Shown here in pieces: positions 57,167 through 64,000 of a stretch of 64,000 nucleotides of DNA. A program made the position numbers and the translations under genes. The notes under the pieces were generated by a model. It worked only from the letters and a program-made list of their open reading frames with translations. It did not search any database and was not told where the DNA came from. The stretch's first letter is position 1. The number at the start of each line of letters is the position of its first letter. Location: positions 126,997,450 to 127,061,449 of the forward strand of contig CP136069.1 of the NCBI GenBank assembly GCA_032622095.1, in the 5' to 3' direction. The DNA comes from Siphonodentalium dalli. Its lineage: Eukaryota; Mollusca; Scaphopoda; Gadilida; Siphonodentaliidae.

Positions 57167-57311
57167 ACGTCGTTACACTATGCACGCCGACATGAGACGA
57201 ACAGAGTAGATCGTCGGAGCGTCATTGGGGGAAGCGGGGTAACGTCACAAGAGCTATACTCTGACCTTGACCTCAGTTAACGGTATACTCGTATAGCGCG
57301 CATCTTTATAC

Positions 57312-57686
57312 TCACAAATCGACTCCACCCACCCGTATGTGCAATTTCACTTATATATCAAGATGTTCCACCCACTTTGGTGTCTTAAAAACCACCGAAA
57401 GAGATCCGTCAATTAGTTGAATATAACGTGAATGCCAATTTGGTGTGAAGGTCAGAGGATAGCTCTTGCGACGTTACCCCGCTACCGTCATGGAGCCAGG
57501 GTAGCGGGGTAACGTCGCAAGATCTATACTCTTGACATTCACCCCAAATTGGCATTCACGTTATATTCAACTAATTGACGGATCTCTTTCGGGTGGGTTT
57601 TAAGACACCAAAGTGGGCGGAACATCTTGATATATAAGTGAAATTGCACATATGGGTCCACCTCCACGGATGGAGTCGATTTGTGA
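57312..57686. repeat. Near-perfect palindrome, ~175-bp arms, 13-bp loop
   Basis: The left arm (57312-57486) and right arm (57500-57686) pair with few mismatches, from TCACAAATCGACTCCA / TGGAGTCGATTTGTGA outside to the centre ACCCCGCTACC / GGTAGCGGGGT. A third partial copy of the centre (GCGGGGTAACGTCACAAGAG) lies at 57235-57255. No gene inside. Confidence 0.9.
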
Positions 57687-57971
57687 ACGTAGTTTGACTC
57701 TGACGTACTGATGATTTTTCGTACTGAGTAAATGGCGCTGCAGAGTCATTGACATTTATAATAATTATTAAATAATGTTCTGATTTACCCAATGACTCAT
57801 TTTAATTACAGGTACATATACACACGATATTATATTGCTGCCACTAGTATCAGCATTAGGTGATTTGAAATAAAACAACTAGGCTAGGCTATATCGTTCA
57901 TCTCTATTTATATGAATCAATAGAAAACTCACGGTTAATTTTCTGCGGCGCGTTAGTGACGGATAAACAAT

Positions 57972-57987
57972 ATGGCGTCCAAACAAG
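57972..57987 (+). CDS. Possible first coding exon (ATG then splice donor)
   Basis: ATATGGCGTCCAAACAAG is followed at once by GTAATT, a fair splice donor. A at -3 and G at +4 support the start. It would encode MASKQ and enter an intron. The upstream sequence (GCGGCGCGTTAGTGACGG) is GC-richer than its surroundings, like a 5'UTR. Downstream exons, if real, were not found before the window end. Speculative. Confidence 0.25.
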
Positions 57988-58148
57988 GTAATTTTGTTTT
58001 AGCAAATCATTTAGACATTCCTTGTTATTGAGGACACATTTTTCTTTAACACTCGTATATGCTAGTATATATGATTTCATTCGACCTCTATGTAACTTGC
58101 GGTAGCTTTTTGGTTGGCGATTATCGCAATATTAGGGAAGTCAGTGGC

Positions 58149-58587
58149 GCTAATGGGGTCGTTGTCGTAATTTTTTATACATAGAATAGATGCACACCGT
58201 GTGCATTTATGTATACATAAATGCACACCAGTCTCGCGTAGTGTCATGTGACAGGGGTCATTGTCGTAGTGTTTTCTACATAAATGCACTCGTTTTGATA
58301 TTTTGTGTAAGTTCATTTTCTTCCGTTCATCGACCAAACAACCATGCAGTTAGTTCCGTCCCTGTTTAATACTAAGAAAAATATGCGCCCGATGACCAAT
58401 CTTATTGCAGTTTCGATAATTCATTAATTGTGATAAAACTTAAAAGAATGCCTTTATCCGAACTTCGGAAGAAAAATAGTTATGAATTGAAGCCGACGGC
58501 AATTATTTACGGTAACGTTTCAATCTCGCGGCGACTGAGACTGGTGTGCATTTATGTATAAAACGTTACGACAACGACCCCATTAGT
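58149..58587. mobile_element. MITE with 9-bp duplication inserted in a SINE head
   Basis: The ends GCTAATGGGGTCGTTGTCGT and its near-complement (ACGACAACGACCCCATTAGT) are flanked by GTCAGTGGC on both sides (58140-58148 and 58588-58596). Inside the left arm is a 30-bp perfect palindrome centred on GTATAC (58199-58228). A 9-bp duplication suggests a Mutator-like element, or 8 bp plus a chance base for hAT. Confidence 0.75.
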
Positions 58588-59185
58588 GTCAGTGGCCGAG
58601 TGGATAGCGTACTGGTCTCTCGTGCTAAACTTAGTAAAGCCACCAAAGGTCTGGGGATCAATTCCCGGTCTGGTATTCTGTCAAAAATACAAACTTGGTC
58701 AGATTATCACGTTCTATGACTGAAAAGTCTCATTTGTGATCACACAATATATATCCGAATACAAAACTGACTTCCCTTCACGGCGACATCGTGTCCAGGT
58801 ATTCTCAGCCTCAGGCTCAGGTGCCAAATAAACGTGATGGCTGAATAAACATGATGGCTTACATTTACCAGTAAAATTATTAATAGTGCTGGAATTTTCA
58901 CTATATATATCATGACCAGATAATAGTGATGGCCAACATATTCTTCCAAAATTAATAAACGTGCCAGCACACTTATTTGGCACCCAAGAGCCTATGTTGT
59001 CGTGAGTGTGGTACGCTGTCGGATCGGGAGCCGACATAAATGGCTGACCCGTGTACATGGGTGACTATGTGCACGTTAAAGATCACGGCTGTATAGGTTA
59101 GAGTAGCCCACCAAAGCACCGACCATTCGAGACCTGGACCCTGTCTGTAATGCCCGAAAAGGGAGTTGACAGGTAATTCTAGATA
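58588..59185 (+). mobile_element. tRNA-derived SINE-like element
   Basis: A tRNA-like head carries an A box (AGTGGCCGAGTGG, 58591-58603) and a B-box-like word (GGGGATCAATTCCC, 58653-58666), in the style of a class II (Leu/Ser-type) tRNA. A longer non-tRNA body follows to about 59185, ending with TGTGCACGTTAAAGATCACG and a tail region. The first bases of the head are duplicated by an insertion at 58149-58587. Body boundaries are uncertain. Confidence 0.5.
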
Positions 59186-59339
59186 GAGATATTCTAGCCT
59201 TCTACTAGTACTAGTAGTACATGTACTAGTTAGTACTCCACTGTCTCCAGTTCAAACTTCTAAGTTCTATCATCTAAAGTGTAAAGACAGTGTGCACAGT
59301 GACCGTTGGACATCATCATAGGGTCCCAAAAAATGGATC

Positions 59340-60023
59340 CGGGCCCACTCGCCCCAGGGCCAGCTCGCCCCAGGCAGTTTTTGCGAGCTGGCCCACCTTT
59401 CAGGGGCGAGCTGGCCCGGGTATTACATTTGTATTAAAGTTGTAAATAAGTTAATATATATTAATATATTAATTTCTTAAGTTCAGATTATGATATATTT
59501 CAGAGTTATGTCCATCAATTTTGACATTTAGATTACTTTAGGCACGTTTGTTAGCCCATGATAATAGCCAGTATATCACAATAGTTGGTTTGAACGACGA
59601 ATCGGCGAATTCAGAAATAACAATAATGAACTGTTTTTAATTATGGATATTAAAGTTTCTCTTATTCTCTGAGTTCATCTCACTACATGTATCTCTGGAG
59701 TTTGGGAAACCCTTAGAAGCTGTTATTGTCCCCATTCATATCCTATCCTATCCTATCATATTCACTGTTTACACTTATTCCGTTATTATGAATAAATGTT
59801 CTTATGTTTTTATTCTTGTTAACTATCATCGAAATAGATAATTATCACTACTACCCAACTATCCAATCTATCTCCCGACAACCCTTTGGCTTAGAGAGAG
59901 AGAGAGAGAGAGAGAGAAAGCAGGCAAAACGACCTCAAAACGACAACTTAAATAAGACATTATCCCTTGGGGCGAGCTGGCCCGGGGCGAGCTGGCCCAG
60001 GTCGACTGGGGCGAGTGGGCCCG
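59340..60023. mobile_element. GC-rich-ended inverted-repeat element
   Basis: CGGGCCCACTCGCCCCAG at the left is mirrored by CTGGGGCGAGTGGGCCCG at the right, each next to GGGGCGAGCTGGCCC repeats. TCCCAAAAAAT occurs just outside on both sides (59324-59334 and 60026-60036) with a few odd bases between, perhaps a target duplication. The core is AT-rich with a (GA)n run at 59894-59918. Confidence 0.65.
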
Positions 60024-60039
60024 TTTCCCAAAAAATAAG

Positions 60040-63000
60040 GTTTTAATCACAGCCCCCAGAATTTTTTTTTACCCCCACCCCAGCTGCCACCCCAACAATA
60101 TTGAATCATTAATTAAGTATTGTTTGGGGTGGGGTAAATTTTTCTGTATCTGTAAGGTGTCCATGCAGAGGCAATGTACTACGGTATCTGTATGTAGTTC
60201 GGTGTAGTAGCCTTGATTTGGCTGTAGGTACTAGTACTAGGGCTCTTTCACGTTAAAGGTTGACAAAATTAATTTTTCGGATAGGAGGGAAAATGATGCA
60301 TTTGTCATTGTGTTTGGAGTGTCATAATAATATTTCTGTAGTACTGATGCACAGCCCAACCTGCAGACAAAATTTCACTGCTATATTGGAAAAAATAACA
60401 AAATTATAGGGCGATGAGTACCAATTTTGGCATATTTTGAGTGGCCAATCATTGCTGTGATGATTTTGTGTTCCTTATATTTATTTTAATTTATGGGTTT
60501 GCCAAAAATGTCCTCATTTAACCTTTAGCTTATGTCTGATTGATCATGTGGTGAAAATTTTGAGTGATTTCGTGCATTCAGTTTGATAATATATGAATTT
60601 GAAAGTTATTGAGATATTCCGTTAAATGATTTATAGCATGTGAATCTAAAATAAAGCTTTTTATAAACACAATTTACAAGAACCATGGATCATGATTATA
60701 GTTCAGTTGGACATTTCATGGTATGGAAGATTAATGGTAAAATTCGTTTTCTGTGTATAAGTCTATTTAAATTATATTCAATTCTCCAAAATATGTGCAC
60801 ATAAATTCCGTTAAAATCTGTCCTCTCCGAGAATCTTTGTCAACTGATAATATTAATGAGATGAGAAAATCATTTTGTATTGTGGGTAAACTGTCACTAG
60901 TATTGAGGGTGTATAAACTTTAATTGGTGGGCTGAACCATTCCTATTTGGTACAGCAGCTCATTAAATGTTAAAAAAAATGTCCTCTCCGAGAATTCAAG
61001 CATAGAACCCAGAGATTTTCTGGAAGACATTGGTTTATATTGAACTTTAACCATTCTGTTAATGAGAACGGGGTGTATTAATAATATACTATATTAAAAT
61101 ACAGTTTGTGTAACATGCTGTGTCCAATTTGAGCTACTAATGTGTTATTTCATTTATTTTCATTGAGGCAATTCAGGTCTGCTCAACTGCAATTGTCTGA
61201 GTAAATTGTGAATCTGAAGAATTTCTTGATTATTGATAATCATGTTACTGATTACAAGGGGTTTGATGGAAGAGTTGTTCGTAAAACATGTGTTTCTCAA
61301 TAGTTTAATATAATTGTCTTGAATTATCGGAGAGGACACATTTTTTAACAGGTTACAGAGTATCTGCACTAACTTGCAATATTAAAGGAATAATCCATGT
61401 GCGTGTACATATAATAACATTGGAATACCATAGGACCCGTAAACTGAGATAAATAAACACAGTTCATACCCTGGTGTTCTGTATAGCTCTCAATAAAATA
61501 GTTTAGACCATAAAACAGTATTGTTCATATATTTGTACAGCTATGAGGATTCTGCTCCCTATGACCCCTTAATACACTCAATACAGATTACCACAGTTCA
61601 AACAAAAAAACAGTAAGTAATCCCCCAATCCCCCCAATAGAATGATTTCACACATTAAAATGTTTTACAAGTAGCTTGGACGCTAAAATCAATAATAATC
61701 AATGTTAATCTTCTAAGCGCTCCATGGCCCCTAAATTTCAATGAACCATGACAGGATGAACAAATTGGAAATTATGGTTCATCGCAATAATCCACATCAA
61801 GTATTAACAATGTTTATCTGCCTTCTTGGACTGGACTTTTTAAGTTCTTATTTTATTTAGAGTTATCTGACCCTTTTAATGCCTCCTGAATAGGACCGCT
61901 TGAAGCCCCTGACAGGATAAACTGAAGATAGCCCCCTTTCCAAATGCTCTATAGCACTCAATAGGGCGATTATTTTGGTGTTGTACGGGACATTTTGAAA
62001 ACACTCCAGCTTCTGGCGATTAATTGATTGAAGTTTGCAGACAATATTTTGTGTTTAATTATCACTCATTCCTATGTCAAACTCTTGGAATCATAGTTCA
62101 TGATATTGAGCAAAGATTTTTTCTATAATATGGCATAATAGTTGGGTGTAGTACGGGACATTTTTGTGACATGATTATTAGGGTACTCAACTATTTAGCA
62201 ATATTTCTGTTAGATGTGCATAATTAAGTCCTTCAAATTATAAAATGTTAAGATAGGAAAGATTGCTCTTTATAATGGAAAACATGATTTTTTTCAAAAT
62301 TCAGATAAATTGGCATGGTAGCAAATAAACAGCGGTGTTGTACGGGACAAAGAAAATATGTTGTTCGGGACATTTTTGTCACTGCTCCACATTTTGCCCA
62401 TTTCTAATAGTAAAGTGTGCAAAACTAATGCATATGTTAAATATTTTGGTAAATAATGTTCAACAATAGAAGTGTAAACTAGATTTCTATGTAAAATACT
62501 ATTTTACTGTTTTTTTGTTGAATTAGTGTTGTACGGGACAAAATCCAGGTGTCGTACGGGACATTTAGCATATTTCTCAAATTATATCAACTGTAATACA
62601 TAAAAGCTTCAATTTTCTCTCATTCCTTTCATGGCAAGAATGCAAGAACTGATTTAGAAGGATTTAGATACACTGCAATGATGTGTGCTTTAGAATTATA
62701 GATACACTGAAATTAGTGTGTATGAATACTCTGTATTATTGAAGCTATGACTGAGTGTGATATTGGAATATTCAGGCTATAATTTAAATTCAAGTGCCTA
62801 TTAAATACAGAAATTACAGATGCCACAAACCTGGCATAACATAGATCTATAATTATACACATTAGAATTTAGTATTTAATCTTGGCATTATGTTTTATTA
62901 TATTATATTGCCTAAACCCTAAGTACTGCTGCACTTGTTCAGTTTTAATAGCAGATTCCATTCAATGAGAGAAAGTTGAAGATATTATGTAACAATATAG

Positions 63001-63400
63001 CCTATACTGTAGAAAATAACCAATACCAGATCATATTCAAATAAACAATTTTATTTGATATAACAAATGTAACTCAAACAATCAACTTTAAAATTAATTC
63101 ATTTGGATATAATTATCTATAGTTATTTCAATAGTTTAAATCATTTAAATCAATTACTAGGTATATGATACTAGTGTGTGCTTTCACAGCAAAATGTGCA
63201 AAAAGATAATAAATCGTTTTTGTTGTTGTTTTTTTTTACATATTTGACTAAAGTTAGGTCTATGCATCAACATATCCAATTCAGATAATGTGATATATCA
63301 TCCATAATAAATCCTGAATCAAGTTACTTCTTCAGATCAAATGCCACCTTACTCAAAGTAGGCCAGAACTCCAAATGAATTCAAATTCTCAATTACAGTC
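60040..63400. other. AT-rich region with dispersed repeated words, no gene seen
   Basis: TGTACGGGACA-type words occur at 61982, 62150, 62339, 62362, 62530 and 62553. TCCTCTCCGAGAA words occur near 60824 and 60983, with an inverse near 61325. No open frame or splice-bounded exon is convincing. It may be intronic or intergenic. Confidence 0.4.
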
Positions 63401-63415
63401 AAGTTTGCCACATAA

Positions 63416-64000
63416 TTGCTACACAGTTATTTATCACTACATGTCAGTTAACCATTGCAATGCTATGGCTGGTACTTTCATATGCCAGTTTTCACTTAAA
63501 AGCTAACCGGTCTATTGCTATATTTCATTACAAAGTCTTGAGACGATGATGCACAACATATTTTATATCCTGAAGTTGACATTTTGTCAACATATCCTCA
63601 TTTTGGGTGACCAACATCAAAACTGAAAACTGCAAGGGTTAAATTTCATTCAATATATTGCTACACAGTTATTTATCACTACATGTCAGTTAACCATTGC
63701 AATGCTATGGCTGGTACTTTCATACGCCAGTTTTCACTTAAAAGTGAACTGGTCTATTCCTATTGTATTACACAGATTTGACACAATGATACATAACTTA
63801 TTTTTTCACCCTGGAGTTGACATTTTGTCAAAATAACCTTATTTTGGATGATAAACATCAAGGCTGAAAATGTAGGGGTTAATTTTATTCAAAATATATT
63901 GCTACACTGTAATTCAGTTCAGTCAGCAAGCTAGTTAACCATTGAAGTGCCATGGTGGTTAATTTAGTATGCATTATTTTCTAATGCATGAATTGATATC
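63416..64000 (+). repeat. Tandem repeat, period ~242 bp, running off the window
   Basis: Units start at about 63416, 63658 and 63897 (TTGCTACACAGTTATTTATC, AACCATTGCAATGCTATGGC, GTTGACATTTTGTCAA). The third unit is cut by the window end. Confidence 0.88.

Overview
This is an animal (metazoan) nuclear window, AT-rich and gene-poor, dominated by transposable elements and tandem repeats. The style of the repeats (frequent TACATGTA-type words, many small hAT and TTAA-target elements, mollusc-like dispersed repeats) suggests a marine invertebrate, most likely a lophotrochozoan such as a mollusc or brachiopod. That assignment is an inference from style, not from a search. No bacterial-type operon, CRISPR array, rRNA or virus was seen.

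Three intact protein genes are recognised, and all three have an uninterrupted reading frame. They are a PRPP-synthetase-associated protein (PRPSAP, 549-1640, +) and two copies of a SLC25A32-like mitochondrial folate/FAD carrier (13490-14443 and 46389-47339, both -). The carrier copies are about 91% identical by eye and lie in a ~1.2 kb duplicated block. PRPSAP regulates PRPP synthesis and SLC25A32 feeds mitochondrial one-carbon metabolism, so all three touch nucleotide synthesis. Physical linkage may be chance.

Layout. 0.5-2 kb: PRPSAP. 2-11.6 kb: hAT, TTAA-type and Harbinger-like non-autonomous elements, hairpin repeats and a ~155-bp tandem array split by a hAT element. 12-14.5 kb: an element with 16-bp minisatellite inverted ends, then carrier copy 1. 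16.3-23 kb: two long-inverted-repeat elements, the first containing a hAT element and a lysine/arginine-rich open exon. 27.2-34.3 kb: a candidate 7.1 kb fold-back composite with CCATGGT-rich ends and two ~2.2 kb direct repeats. 34.4-37.5 kb: an element with ~435-bp inverted ends carrying a decayed gene whose last readable part resembles the start of a YqaJ-type exonuclease domain. 39-42.5 kb: tandem repeats and three tandem hairpins, one split by a TTAA element. 43.4-45.7 kb: a decayed coiled-coil plus SGNH-like ORF split by a hAT element. 46.3-48 kb: carrier copy 2 and a TTAA element. 48.7-51.4 kb: a decayed LINE reverse transcriptase, itself split by a TTAA element. 51.6-60 kb: tandem arrays, two more fold-back-like elements, a long near-perfect palindrome and a tRNA-derived SINE split by a small element. 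60-64 kb: AT-rich sequence with dispersed motifs and a ~242-bp tandem repeat running off the window.

The most distinctive theme is the recurrence of elements whose inverted ends are themselves short tandem arrays (16-bp, CCATGGT-type, 122-bp and GTTCAA-type). They resemble Foldback-type transposons but have unrelated repeat units. A second theme is one ~130-bp repeat with a sharp edge that follows three different coiled-coil-type reading frames. All family assignments come from reading motifs by eye; no database search was possible.
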